Source: Chloroflexota bacterium | Lineage (GTDB): Bacteria; Chloroflexota; Dormibacteria; Dormibacterales; Dormibacteraceae | Direction of reading: 5' to 3' | DNA: 19,359 nt | Assembly (NCBI GenBank): GCA_005880175.1 | Contig: VBJR01000248.1 | Location: 8,516-27,874, forward strand | Part shown: piece after piece, positions 1 through 7,099 of the stretch | How positions within the stretch are numbered: position 1 is the stretch's first letter | How the letters are laid out: the number at the start of each line of letters is the position of its first letter | Notes under the pieces: generated by a model | Databases searched by the model: none | Seen by the model: only the letters and a program-made list of their open reading frames with translations | What the model was told of the DNA's origin: nothing | Made by a program: the position numbers and the translations under genes

Positions 1-293
1 TCATGTTCGCGCTGCACAACTTCCCGACCCGGCCCGGCTCCTTCGCCGGCCTGCGCGGCCGCGACCTGCGCGACACCCCGTCCCGCCTCCTGGAGTTCTA
101 CAGCCCGACGGCGGCCCGGGTGGACCTCAGCCTGGGCATCGGCGACCGCGCCGACGAGCTGGGCGGGGTGCTGGAGTACAACCGGCGCACCGTCGGCGAC
201 GACCACGCCGCCGCGCTCGCCGGCGAGTACGCCCGGCTCGTGGCCAGGGCGGTCGAGACGCCGGACGCCGCGCTCGAGGGCCTGGCGCCGTGA
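1..293 (+). CDS. Condensation-domain protein, C-terminal fragment (5' end outside window)
   Basis: The frame is open from the window edge, so the first ATG (base 3) is probably internal. The residues resemble the last ~95 positions of an NRPS-type condensation domain. There is a hydrophobic strand (ARVDLSLGIGD), then the hallmark GGVLEYNRRTVGDD, then a helix ending AVETPDAALEGLAP, as seen where C domains compare substrate-binding strands before the inter-domain linker. The protein stops right after this module, so it is either a free-standing condensation protein or an NRPS with a terminal C domain. The catalytic HHxxxDG motif would lie upstream and cannot be checked. Its TGA overlaps the GTG of the next gene (GTGA), placing it in the same operon. 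In holomycin-type clusters a stand-alone condensation protein accompanies the acyl-CoA dehydrogenase; that parallel is inference. Confidence 0.72.
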   Translation, partial: MFALHNFPTRPGSFAGLRGRDLRDTPSRLLEFYSPTAARVDLSLGIGDRADELGGVLEYNRRTVGDDHAAALAGEYARLVARAVETPDAALEGLAP

Positions 294-1420
294 ACTTCGC
301 GGTGTCCTCGGAGGCCGGCGCCCTCCTGGCGGAGGCGCGCGCCGTCCTCTCGTCGCCCGCGGGCGAGCGCCTGGTGGCGGCGCTGGCGGCCCGCCGCGAC
401 CGCGACCCGCGGCCGCTGTTCCGGCTCCTCGGCGAGCGCGCGCTGCTCGCGCCGCACTGGCCGCGCGACCTGGGCGGCCGCGGATGCCGCCTCACGGACG
501 CGGCCGCGGTGTTCGAGGAGCTCGGCCGGCTGGGCGTCCCCGACGCGCTGCACGTGATCTCGCTCCAGACGGTCGGCGGGCTGCTGCTGATGGCGGGCAC
601 GCCGGAGCAGCGCCGCCGGTACCTGGCGCCGATGGCCCGCGGCGACGCCTACGCCGCGGTGCTGTTCACCGAGCGGGCCGCCGGCTCCGACCTGGCGGCC
701 GTCGAGACGACCGCCAGCGCCGACGGCGACGGCTTCGTCCTCTCCGGCAGCAAGACGTTCAACCTGGTGACCGGCTACACCGACCACGGCCTGTGCCTGG
801 CCAGGAGCTCCTCCGGGTCGTCCCGATACGATGGCCTGACGCTGTTCATGGTCCCCCTGGACCGGCCGGGGGTGCGGGTGGTCGCGATGGAGAGTATCGC
901 CGACGACTGGTTCCACGAGGTCGAGCTGGACGACGTCCGGGTGGACGCCGGCGCGATCGTGGGCAGGCCGGGGTCGGCGTGGCCGCTGCTGATGCGCGGC
1001 CTGAGCCTGGAGCGCACGGGCCTGGACTGCTGCGCGAGGGCCCGCCACTGGCTCGACCTGGCGTGGCGGGCGGCCGAGGGGCACGGCTGCGACGCGGGGG
1101 TCCTCGCCGGGCTCTCGCGACTCGAGGCGCGCCTCGACGCCGCGCGCCTGCTCACCTACCGGGTGCTGACGCGCATGGACGCGGGAGCGGCGCCGGACGA
1201 CCAGGTGGCGGCGGCCAAGTGGTACTCGGCCGAGGTGGCCTTCGCCGCGGCCGCGGCCGCGCCTGAGCTCCTGGGCGGGCGGGTCCTGGACGTCCCGGGC
1301 CTCGAGGCGGCCTACCGGGAGGCGGCCGGGCTGCGGATCGCGGGCGGCACCGCGGAGATCGTGCTGGAGACGTTCGCCGCGATGCGGACGGCCGGCGCGG
1401 ACCCGGGAGGGGACCTGTGA
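290..1420 (+). CDS. Acyl-CoA dehydrogenase family flavoprotein, first of an adjacent pair
   Basis: 376 residues, the usual length for the acyl-CoA dehydrogenase (ACAD) fold. The FAD/substrate signature is visible as LFTERAAGSDLAAVET (compare FTEPxAGSDxxxxxT). The middle beta domain follows (DGFVLSGSKTFNLV), then the C-terminal helical domain with LRIAGGTAEIVLETFA. The catalytic Glu of medium-chain enzymes (EGT) is Gly here (GGT), as in many actinobacterial ACADs that place the base on another helix or act as part of a heteromer. GTG at 290 is chosen because it overlaps the previous stop. The gene overlaps the next ACAD by GTGA at 1417, suggesting the two products form a complex. In a natural-product cluster it would desaturate a thioester-bound acyl or aminoacyl group; the substrate is unknown. 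Confidence 0.88.
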   Translation: MNFAVSSEAGALLAEARAVLSSPAGERLVAALAARRDRDPRPLFRLLGERALLAPHWPRDLGGRGCRLTDAAAVFEELGRLGVPDALHVISLQTVGGLLLMAGTPEQRRRYLAPMARGDAYAAVLFTERAAGSDLAAVETTASADGDGFVLSGSKTFNLVTGYTDHGLCLARSSSGSSRYDGLTLFMVPLDRPGVRVVAMESIADDWFHEVELDDVRVDAGAIVGRPGSAWPLLMRGLSLERTGLDCCARARHWLDLAWRAAEGHGCDAGVLAGLSRLEARLDAARLLTYRVLTRMDAGAAPDDQVAAAKWYSAEVAFAAAAAAPELLGGRVLDVPGLEAAYREAAGLRIAGGTAEIVLETFAAMRTAGADPGGDL

Positions 1421-2499
1421 GGATCACGACGGAGCCGCTCGAGCTGCAGGTACGCGGCGCCGTGCGCGACGCCCTGACGCCGGCGCACGGCCCGGACGGG
1501 CCGTGGGCCCGGCTGCTCGAGGTCGGAGCGCAGCGGTTCGGCCTGCCGGCCGAGCGGGACGGGTTCGACCTCGGCCAGGGAGTGCAGGCCGCCGTCTGCG
1601 AGGAGCTGGGGAGGGCCCTGGCCGGCTCGCCGTACCTGGACACGATGCTGGCCGCCGACTGCCTGGGCGGGGTGGCCGCGGACGGCCTGGCGGCGGCTAC
1701 CGCGGCGGCGCGGCTCGCCCTGATCGCCGGGGGACGGCTCCGCGTCGCGGTGGCCGCCGGCGAGCCCGGCGGCGACCCGGCGGACGCCCTGCGGGTGGAT
1801 CGGGCCGGCGGCGTGTGGAACGGCGTCACCGGCCCGGCTCGGGGCGCCGCGGACGCCGAGGAGCTCCTGCTGGTGCTGGACACCGGCGCGACGGCGAGCC
1901 TGGCCATGGTGCCTCGCGACGAGCCCGGCCTGGCGCTCGACCCCTGCCCCGCGTTCGGGCCAGGCGCCTGCCGGGTCCGGCTCGACCGGGCCGAGATCGG
2001 CGCCGGGCAGGTGCTGGCGACCGGCGCTGCCGGCCACGCGCTGTTCGCGGGCGCCCTGGAGCGCGCCCGCGTCCGCCAGGCCGCCTACCTCTGCGGCATG
2101 GCCCTCGGCGCCCTCGAGGAGGCCGTGCGGCACGCGGGCGCGCGCCGGCAGTTCGGCCGCCGCCTGGTCGACCTGCAGGTCGTGCAGCACGGCCTGGCCG
2201 AGCTGCTGGCGCGCCTGGACGCCGCCCGGCTGCGCGTCCGGCACGCGGCGTGGTCCCTGGACTCGGGCGTCGCCGGCGCCGCGGCCGCGCCCGAGTCCCT
2301 GGCCATGGCGGCGGAGCTGGCGCTGGACGCCAGCCGCGCCGCGCTCCACGTGCACGGGGCCAGGGGCATGGCCGCCGAGTGGCCCGTCCACGGCTACTAC
2401 CGCTGGGCGATCGTGGAGGCGCACCGGCTCGGGTCTCCGCGCCGGCTCTGGGAAGAAGCCGGCCGCGCGCGGCTGGCGGAACGGACGGGCCCGGCATGA
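1417..2499 (+). CDS. Acyl-CoA dehydrogenase-like protein, second of the pair
   Basis: 360 residues. The C-terminal helical domain is clearly ACAD: an RRQFGRRLVDLQVVQHGLAEL segment (compare RxQFGxxIxxxQxVQHxLA) and a final HGARGMAAEWPVHGYYRWA resembling the HGGxGxxxExPxxRYYRxA signature. The N-terminal half is more divergent and the FTEPxxGSD signature is not recognisable, which suggests a partner subunit with weak or altered FAD binding. Adjacent ACAD pairs in actinobacteria (for example the steroid-degrading FadE pairs) assemble as alpha2beta2 heterotetramers, and that arrangement is the most economical reading here. The GTG start overlaps the upstream stop. Its own TGA lies inside the ATGATG start of the MFS gene. 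Confidence 0.82.
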   Translation: MRITTEPLELQVRGAVRDALTPAHGPDGPWARLLEVGAQRFGLPAERDGFDLGQGVQAAVCEELGRALAGSPYLDTMLAADCLGGVAADGLAAATAAARLALIAGGRLRVAVAAGEPGGDPADALRVDRAGGVWNGVTGPARGAADAEELLLVLDTGATASLAMVPRDEPGLALDPCPAFGPGACRVRLDRAEIGAGQVLATGAAGHALFAGALERARVRQAAYLCGMALGALEEAVRHAGARRQFGRRLVDLQVVQHGLAELLARLDAARLRVRHAAWSLDSGVAGAAAAPESLAMAAELALDASRAALHVHGARGMAAEWPVHGYYRWAIVEAHRLGSPRRLWEEAGRARLAERTGPA

Positions 2500-3761
2500 T
2501 GACGGACCGCGACCGCCCGGCTGCCGCGCTCTGGCTGCGGCGCCCGTTCCTGCTCTTCTGGAGCGGCTCGACGCTGTCCTTGTTCGGCAGCCGGTTCTCG
2601 ATGCTGGCCATCCCCCTGATCGCCGTGCTGACCCTGCACGCGTCGCCGGGGCAGATGGGCGCCCTGTCGGCGCTGGAGCTGAGCCCGTACCTGGTGTTCG
2701 GCCTCGTCGCCGGGGCCCTCGTGGACCGCGCCGACCGGCGCCTGGTGCTCGTCCTCAGCCACGCCGGCCGCGCCGTCGTGCTGGCGAGCATCCCCGTCGC
2801 CGCGGCGACCGGGGTGCTGAGCATCGCCTACCTGTACGCGGCCGGGATCCTGATCGGCTTCATGACCCTCTTCTTCGACATCGCGCACCAGTCGTACCTG
2901 CCGGCGCTCGTGGACCCCCGCCAGCTGATGACCGCCAACAGCAGCATCCAGTTCAGCCGCTCCGCGGCCGACATGACGGGGGCGGGGCTCGCCGGGCTGC
3001 TGGTCCAGGTGCTGCCCGCGGCGCTGACCGTCACCGTCAACTCGGCCACGTTCCTCGTCGCCGCGCTCACGGCGGGCGCGATCGGCGTCCGCGAGCAGCG
3101 GACGAGCGCGCCGCGGCCGGCGATGGCGCGGGAGGTTGGCGAGGGGCTGGCGGTGGTGGGCCGGGACCCGGTGCTGCGGCCGCTGGCGACGAGCATGACG
3201 ATCCTCTACCTGCTGGTGGCGTCGGCCTCCACCCTGACCGTCCTGTACGCCACGCGCGAGCTGGGGGTGGACCCGGCCCTGATCGGGGCCGCGTTCGCGA
3301 TCGGGAGCGTCGGCACCCTGGCCGGCGCGCTCGGGGCGGGCGCGGTGACCGCGCGCTTCGGGATCGGGCGCGGCCTCCTCGGCGCCGCGCTGGTCGGCGG
3401 ACTGTCGCCGCTGCCGCTGGCGCTGGCGACCCGGTCCACCGGGTTCGTCGCGCTGCTGGCCGCGCAGGTGCTCCTCGCGCTCGGAGGGACCGTCTACGGC
3501 ATCGGCCAGAACAGCCTGCGGCAGGCGATCACGCCGGCGGAGCTGCGCGGCCGGATGAACGGAGTCATGCGGTTCATGGGCGTGGGCGGCCAGGCGGTGG
3601 GCAGCCTGGCCGCCGGGCTCCTCGGCCAGACGATCGGGCTCCGGCCCACGATGGCCCTCGCCGCCAGCGGCGCCGTGGCCGCCTTCCTCGTGCTGTTCCT
3701 CTCGCCCGTCCGGTCGCTGGTCCGCATCCAGGGCCCGGGATCACCCAGACAGGAGGCATGA
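2496..3761 (+). CDS. MFS exporter (EntS/MFS_3-like), first copy
   Basis: 421 residues with about a dozen hydrophobic segments. It starts FLLFWSGSTLSLFGSRFSM, typical of the EntS-like branch of the major facilitator superfamily, where the first helix carries W/G-rich residues. The loop after the second helix pair holds motif A in the form GALVDRADRR. The start is the ATG at 2496, which overlaps the previous stop; a second in-frame ATG follows immediately at 2499, so the exact initiator is ambiguous by one codon. Its position in the operon suggests export of, or self-protection against, the cluster product. A second, similar exporter lies at 7089. Substrate cannot be read from sequence. Confidence 0.88.
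   Translation: MMTDRDRPAAALWLRRPFLLFWSGSTLSLFGSRFSMLAIPLIAVLTLHASPGQMGALSALELSPYLVFGLVAGALVDRADRRLVLVLSHAGRAVVLASIPVAAATGVLSIAYLYAAGILIGFMTLFFDIAHQSYLPALVDPRQLMTANSSIQFSRSAADMTGAGLAGLLVQVLPAALTVTVNSATFLVAALTAGAIGVREQRTSAPRPAMAREVGEGLAVVGRDPVLRPLATSMTILYLLVASASTLTVLYATRELGVDPALIGAAFAIGSVGTLAGALGAGAVTARFGIGRGLLGAALVGGLSPLPLALATRSTGFVALLAAQVLLALGGTVYGIGQNSLRQAITPAELRGRMNGVMRFMGVGGQAVGSLAAGLLGQTIGLRPTMALAASGAVAAFLVLFLSPVRSLVRIQGPGSPRQEA
3751..3756 (+). promoter_or_regulatory. Strong ribosome binding site AGGAGG before the subunit-3-like gene
   Basis: AGGAGG lies nine bases before the ATG at 3766. It decides that start over the out-of-frame ATG at 3758. This is one of the few genes in the operon that does not overlap its upstream neighbour, and it has its own consensus site. 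Confidence 0.75.
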
Positions 3762-3765
3762 CCAG

Positions 3766-4296
3766 ATGTCTCGCGACGCCCTTCTCTTCCTGAACGACCG
3801 GGAGGCGCGGATGATCGACGCCCTGTGCGCCCGGATCGTGCCCGGCGACGACGCGGACCCGGGCGCGCTCCAGGCGGACGCCACCTGCTACATCGACCGG
3901 ACGCTGGCCGGCCACCACCGGGACCTGCAGCCGCTGTACCGGGCGGGCCTCGGGGCGCTGGAGGAGCGCTCCCGGAGCCGGTTCGGAGCCGGCTTCCTGC
4001 AGCTCGACGCGGGCCGGCGGGACGCGCTCCTGGCCGAGCTGGACGCGCGCGCCGGCGGCGACGAGGAGGACGTCCCGGCCCGGTTCTTCGCCCACCTCTG
4101 CGAGCACGTGCTGCAGGGCCTGCTGTGCGATCCCGCGTACGGCGGCAACCGGGACAAGGTGGGCTGGCGGCTGATCGGCTACCCGGGCGCGCAGTGGGGG
4201 TACTCGGAGGAGCAGATGCGGCCGGACTTCGACGCGACCACGATCGAGCCGATCGGCATCGACGAGTTGCGCCGCCTGCACGCGGCGGGGGACTGA
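3766..4296 (+). CDS. Gluconate 2-dehydrogenase subunit 3-like protein
   Basis: 176 residues. The N-terminus reads LNDREARMIDALCARIVPGDDADPGA, as in the small subunit of membrane or soluble GMC dehydrogenases (EARxLxAIxxxIIPxDDxxPGA). A C-terminal block resembles CDPxYGGNRDxxGWxLIGYPGAQxGY. These subunits normally assist folding, FAD loading or secretion of a GMC large subunit, as in gluconate, fructose and FAD-glucose dehydrogenases and glucoside 3-dehydrogenase (LacC). Most carry a Tat signal; none is visible here, so this one probably stays in the cytoplasm. Its likely partner is the GMC oxidoreductase at 8936, unusually placed about 5 kb downstream in the same operon. It ends one base before the methyltransferase GTG. 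Confidence 0.85.
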   Translation: MSRDALLFLNDREARMIDALCARIVPGDDADPGALQADATCYIDRTLAGHHRDLQPLYRAGLGALEERSRSRFGAGFLQLDAGRRDALLAELDARAGGDEEDVPARFFAHLCEHVLQGLLCDPAYGGNRDKVGWRLIGYPGAQWGYSEEQMRPDFDATTIEPIGIDELRRLHAAGD

Positions 4297-4297
4297 C

Positions 4298-4986
4298 GTG
4301 GCGCTGCAGGAATACGTCTCGAGCACGTACGGCGACCGCATCGCCGAGCTGTACGACTCCTGGTACCGGGACGAACCCGACACGGCGGGAACGGTGGAGG
4401 CGCTGACCCGGCTGGCCGGCCCCGGCCCGGTGCTGGAGCTCGGCATCGGCACCGGCCGCATCGCCATCCCGCTCGTCGAGCGCGGGATCGAGGTCCACGG
4501 GATCGAGCTCTCGGAGCCGATGGTCGAGCGGCTGCGCGAGAAGCCCCTGGGCCGCGACATCCCGGTGGCGATGGGCGACTTCGGCGACGTGGCGGTCGAG
4601 GGCCGCTACTCGCTGGTGTTCTGCGTCTTCTCGACGTTCTTCTGCCTCCCCGACCAGGAGTCGCAGCTCAGGTCGACCTGGCCCGCTTCGAGCGCCGCCA
4701 GTCGGTGCGCATCGGCGAGGCGTCGGCCGACCACGTGGTCCTGGTGGCCACCAGGGTGGACCCGGCGGCGCAGACGCTGGTGATGCACCGGGTGATGCTG
4801 TCGGACACCGGCGTCCGGGTCGTGCCCGGCGTGGTGCGGTACGCGTGGCCGTCCGAGATGGACCTGATGGCGCGGATGGCCGGCCTGCGGCTCCGCCAGC
4901 GGACGCAGAGCTGGAAGGGTGAGCCGTTCACGCGCAAGAGCACCAACCACGTCTCCGTCTACGAGCTGGACCCCGGAGCCCGCTGA
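4298..4986 (+). pseudogene. SAM-dependent methyltransferase, disrupted by an internal deletion and frameshift
   Basis: The first ~125 residues form a class I methyltransferase N-terminus: a YDSWY opening, SAM motif I VLELGIGTGRIAIPL, an acidic post-motif (GIELSEPM) and FSTFFCLPDQESQLR. After about base 4672 this frame turns into arginine/tryptophan-rich nonsense and stops at 4783. From about 4675 another frame carries the rest: DLARFERRQSVRIGEASADHVVLVATRVD, then WPSEMDLMARMAGLRLRQR and a final HVSVYELDPGAR, ending at 4986. The usual core piece between them (the PGG-turn strand, roughly 20-25 residues) is absent. The remaining length implies a deletion of 3n+1 bases. The final TGA still overlaps the regulator's ATG (TGATG), so the original gene was intact in this operon. 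Either it is inactive or the read or assembly lost a segment. Confidence 0.85.
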
Positions 4987-5534
4987 TGGTCGCCGCGCCG
5001 GCCCCGCCCGGCTCCGACGGCCTCCCGTTCGCGGACGTGCTCCGCGAGTGCCGGCTGCGCGCCGGCCTCACACAGGCCGAGCTGGCGCGGCGCTCCAACC
5101 TGGGGGTGCGCACCATCAGGGACCTCGAGCTGGGCCGCACGCTGCGTCCCCATCGCGATTCCGTGCAGCTGCTCGCCACCTCGCTGGGACTGTCAGGCGG
5201 CGCTCGGGACGCGTTCTCGCGAGCGGCCGTTCACAGGGCCACGACACTGACAGCGGCGGCGGACGTGGCGTCCGCCACGGTGCACCTGGCCCAGCGAGCC
5301 CTGCACCTGCTCCACATCGCGTGCGCCAGCTATCGCAAGGCGGAGATCGTCCTCCGCGAGCTGGACGACAGTGCGGCGGAATCAGCGATGCACAGAGAGA
5401 TGCTGCTGGTCGCGCAGCAGCTCGGACAGACGACCGCACTGATCATTTCCGCCTCCGGTTCCGCCGCTCTTCACAGTACGGAGCTGCACTACAGTACTCG
5501 TAAGCGTAGTCAACTGTTGCAAGGAGGCTCATAG
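4986..5534 (+). CDS. XRE-family helix-turn-helix regulator with an unrecognised C-terminal region
   Basis: 182 residues. Residues ~14-70 form a Cro/C1-type helix-turn-helix: FADVLRECRLRAGLTQAELARRSNL, then GVRTIRDLELGR and a closing helix with LLATSLGLSG. The same type of N-terminal domain heads larger actinomycete regulators, but here it is followed by only ~110 residues. These are helical (ADVASATVHLAQRALHLLHIAC) and resemble no domain I know. The ATG at 4986 overlaps the methyltransferase stop. Base composition falls toward the 3' end, with more A/T than elsewhere. The gene ends three bases before the start of the small peptide gene, whose ribosome binding site lies inside this gene. A role in controlling the peptide or the operon is inference from position. 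Confidence 0.85.
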   Translation: MVAAPAPPGSDGLPFADVLRECRLRAGLTQAELARRSNLGVRTIRDLELGRTLRPHRDSVQLLATSLGLSGGARDAFSRAAVHRATTLTAAADVASATVHLAQRALHLLHIACASYRKAEIVLRELDDSAAESAMHREMLLVAQQLGQTTALIISASGSAALHSTELHYSTRKRSQLLQGGS

Positions 5535-5551
5535 CAGTGCAGACTCGTAAG
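5473..5551 (+). repeat. Short direct repeats just upstream of the peptide gene
   Basis: ACAGTAC occurs at 5473-5479 and 5491-5497 (18 bases apart, under two helical turns). ACTCGTAAG occurs at 5496-5504 and 5543-5551, flanking the peptide gene's ribosome binding site. They sit in an unusually A/T-rich patch at the end of the regulator gene. They could be an operator or a local promoter region. I see no convincing -35/-10 pair, and the match could be chance. Confidence 0.35.
5521..5527 (+). promoter_or_regulatory. Strong ribosome binding site AAGGAGG for the small peptide gene
   Basis: A full AAGGAGG lies nine bases before the GTG at 5537, inside the last codons of the regulator gene. This is a stronger site than most in this operon and is the main reason to accept the short reading frame as a real, well-translated gene. 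Confidence 0.75.
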
Positions 5552-5692
5552 GACAGCAGGCCGACCGCCCCGAAGTCGCTCGCCAGCGAGCACATGGCCC
5601 GGATCCGCAAGATCAAGCGGTCCTATCGTGACCTCGCTCGCTCCAAGGCCGGCTGGTCGGCGCTGGAGCAGAGCATCCTCGGCGGCTGCTGA
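5537..5692 (+). CDS. 51-residue basic peptide ending Gly-Gly-Cys; candidate precursor or scaffold peptide
   Basis: Starts at GTG 5537 after AAGGAGG and ends in TGA at 5690-5692. The product begins MQTRKDSRPTAPKSLASEH and has a basic, probably helical middle (HMARIRKIKRSYRDLARSK, residues 19-37). It then reads AGWSALEQSILGGC. It has 12 Lys/Arg against 4 Asp/Glu and a single Cys, the very last residue (Cys51). Ser46 and Cys51 have the S-x4-C spacing also found in thioamitide cores. A Cys-terminal peptide in an operon with an EpiD-type cysteine decarboxylase (8408) fits a RiPP precursor whose terminal Cys is oxidatively decarboxylated. Alternatives are a leader ending at the double glycine that releases a single Cys, a scaffold peptide extended at its C-terminus, or a signalling peptide paired with the upstream regulator. 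I recognise no homologous family. Confidence 0.6.
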   Translation: MQTRKDSRPTAPKSLASEHMARIRKIKRSYRDLARSKAGWSALEQSILGGC

Positions 5693-5702
5693 GAGACGCT
5701 GG

Positions 5703-6569
5703 ATGCGCGGGCTATCAGAGATGACACGGATGGCACATCCGACGACTGCTGACGGCTCCGCGTGGTCGGGCGCTGCGGTGTCTGGAGCTTCGGCTCCAGC
5801 ACCGGCGGCGCCGGCCGCCGCCCTGGTCGCAGAGCACGACGAGGTCGTGGCGGCGTTCGCCGACTACGTGCGGGAGATGGAGACCGCGCACGGTCCGCGA
5901 TCGACCGCGGCGATGGTCGCGCGGTACGAGTACCTGCTGACGCTGACCGATGTCCTGGCGCACGAGCCGGACCCGGGCGGCGCGCTGGCCGGCGAGTGCC
6001 AGCGGCTGCGCGCGGTCATCCAGGAGCACTTCGACCGGGGGATGACGTCTCCCGGCGGCGGCTGGCCGCCGTCGCGCGTCGTCGAGACGTCGCCGCCGCT
6101 CATCGAGTTCGATCGCGCGTACTACGAGGAGCACTACGGGCGATACACCCGCAGGGTCGCGTCGCGCACCGTCTCGGTGGACGCCAGCACCGCCCCGTCG
6201 GTCCCCCGGCTGGAGACGCTGCTGTTCGTCGTCACCGCCGACTACGGGCTGGTCGTCTACCTGCGCCCGCTGACCATGGAGGACATGGTCGTGGGCCGCA
6301 ACCCGGCCCTCCGCGGCGGGGTCCTGGTGCGGCACCCGATGCTGGTCCCGGAGCAGCTGACCGCGCGGGCGGCCGGCGAGCTGGTCCTGATCGGGCGCGA
6401 CCGCGTGCGGGCCATCGTCGCCAACAACCGCTCCGGCAACTTCCGGCCGCCGCCCGGCAGCGCGGCGATGCTCCGGGAGGCGGCGCGCCGGCTGTTCGGT
6501 CTGCCTCCCGAGGCGGTCACCGTCTTCACGGTCGCGGCCGCGGACGGCGGGGGGCCGCGGCAGGGATGA
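5703..6569 (+). CDS. Unrecognised protein following the peptide gene
   Basis: About 288 residues from the ATG at 5703; ATGs at 5721 and 5730 are also in frame. The frame is open further upstream but there it overlaps the peptide gene. 5703 is preferred because it follows the peptide stop closely with a GAGAG purine run before it. An Ala/Pro-rich N-terminus (to ~residue 40) is followed by a helical part (EHDEVVAAFADYVREMETAHGP, then LTDVLAHEP), then a mixed alpha/beta half with RLETLLFVVTADYGLVVYLRPL. The C-terminal block contains HPMLVPEQLTARAAGELVLIG, RAIVANNRSGNF and RPPPG. The NNRSGNFRP stretch recalls short 'SGHYRP' motifs in assorted bacterial proteins, but I cannot assign a family. Its stop overlaps the GrpB start. 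Position right after the peptide makes it a candidate peptide-modifying or binding protein. Confidence 0.75.
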   Translation: MRGLSEMTRMAHPTTADGSAWSGAAVSGASAPAPAAPAAALVAEHDEVVAAFADYVREMETAHGPRSTAAMVARYEYLLTLTDVLAHEPDPGGALAGECQRLRAVIQEHFDRGMTSPGGGWPPSRVVETSPPLIEFDRAYYEEHYGRYTRRVASRTVSVDASTAPSVPRLETLLFVVTADYGLVVYLRPLTMEDMVVGRNPALRGGVLVRHPMLVPEQLTARAAGELVLIGRDRVRAIVANNRSGNFRPPPGSAAMLREAARRLFGLPPEAVTVFTVAAADGGGPRQG

Positions 6570-7099
6570 CGGCGCCGGAGGTCAGCGTCGACGACCGCTT
6601 CGTCCTGCTCGAGCACGACGCCGGGTGGTCGCGCACGTTCGACGCCGAGCGGGCGCGCCTGGTGCCGGCGCTGCGCGACCTCGCCGTCGTGATCGAGCAC
6701 GTCGGCGCGACCTCCGTCCCGGGCGTCCGCAGCCAGCCGGTGGTGGACGTCCTGGTCGGGCTGCGCGACCCGGCGGACCGCGACGCGGTGACCGGCCAGC
6801 TGGTCGCCGCCGGGTACGAGCGGAGACCCGCGTTCGACGGCGACGGCCTCCGCTACCTCCGCCGGCGCTGGCTCGGCGACGGCGACACGATCGTGTGCGC
6901 GTGGGTGGCCCCCGTCGCCGGCGACTTCTTCGTCCGCCACGTCGCCTTCCGCGACCGGCTCCGGGCGAGGCCGGACCTGGCCGCGCGGTACTCGAGCCTC
7001 AAGGCGAGGATGGCGGCCGATCCCGGCCAGCCGCACGCCGCCTACGAAGCGGCCAAGCGGGCGTTCGTGCAGGAGGCGATGGAGCACGATGACTGTTGA
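6566..7099 (+). CDS. GrpB family protein (UPF0157, nucleotidyltransferase-like)
   Basis: 177 residues. The family signature is clear: EHVGATSVPGV at residues 44-54 (compare EHIGSTAVPGL), followed by PVVDVLVGL with Asp61. Then comes a domain with RYLRRRWLGDGD and FVRHVAFRDRLRARPDLAARYSSLKARMA, matching the usual H-x-x-x-F-R-D-x-L-R-x-x-P. GrpB proteins have a nucleotidyltransferase fold and occur alone or fused to dephospho-CoA kinase; their reaction is not firmly established. The ATG at 6566 overlaps the previous stop. The gene's own end overlaps the MFS start by 11 bases. Being in the middle of a biosynthetic operon beside a peptide gene is unusual and hints at adenylyl or phosphoryl transfer in the pathway, which is inference. 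Confidence 0.88.
   Translation: MTAPEVSVDDRFVLLEHDAGWSRTFDAERARLVPALRDLAVVIEHVGATSVPGVRSQPVVDVLVGLRDPADRDAVTGQLVAAGYERRPAFDGDGLRYLRRRWLGDGDTIVCAWVAPVAGDFFVRHVAFRDRLRARPDLAARYSSLKARMAADPGQPHAAYEAAKRAFVQEAMEHDDC

Noticed and set aside
98..1084. Minus-strand open frame opposite the first acyl-CoA dehydrogenase
   Set aside because: Same high-GC shadow; no domain, while the plus strand encodes a clear enzyme.
3758..3765. ATG at 3758 as start of the subunit-3-like gene
   Set aside because: Out of frame with the conserved protein; the ATG at 3766 is in frame and well spaced from AGGAGG.
5628..5702. Earlier start for the unrecognised protein, overlapping the peptide gene
   Set aside because: It would cover the last third of the peptide gene, and the residues read as Arg/Ser-rich noise. 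The ATG at 5703 follows the peptide stop closely.
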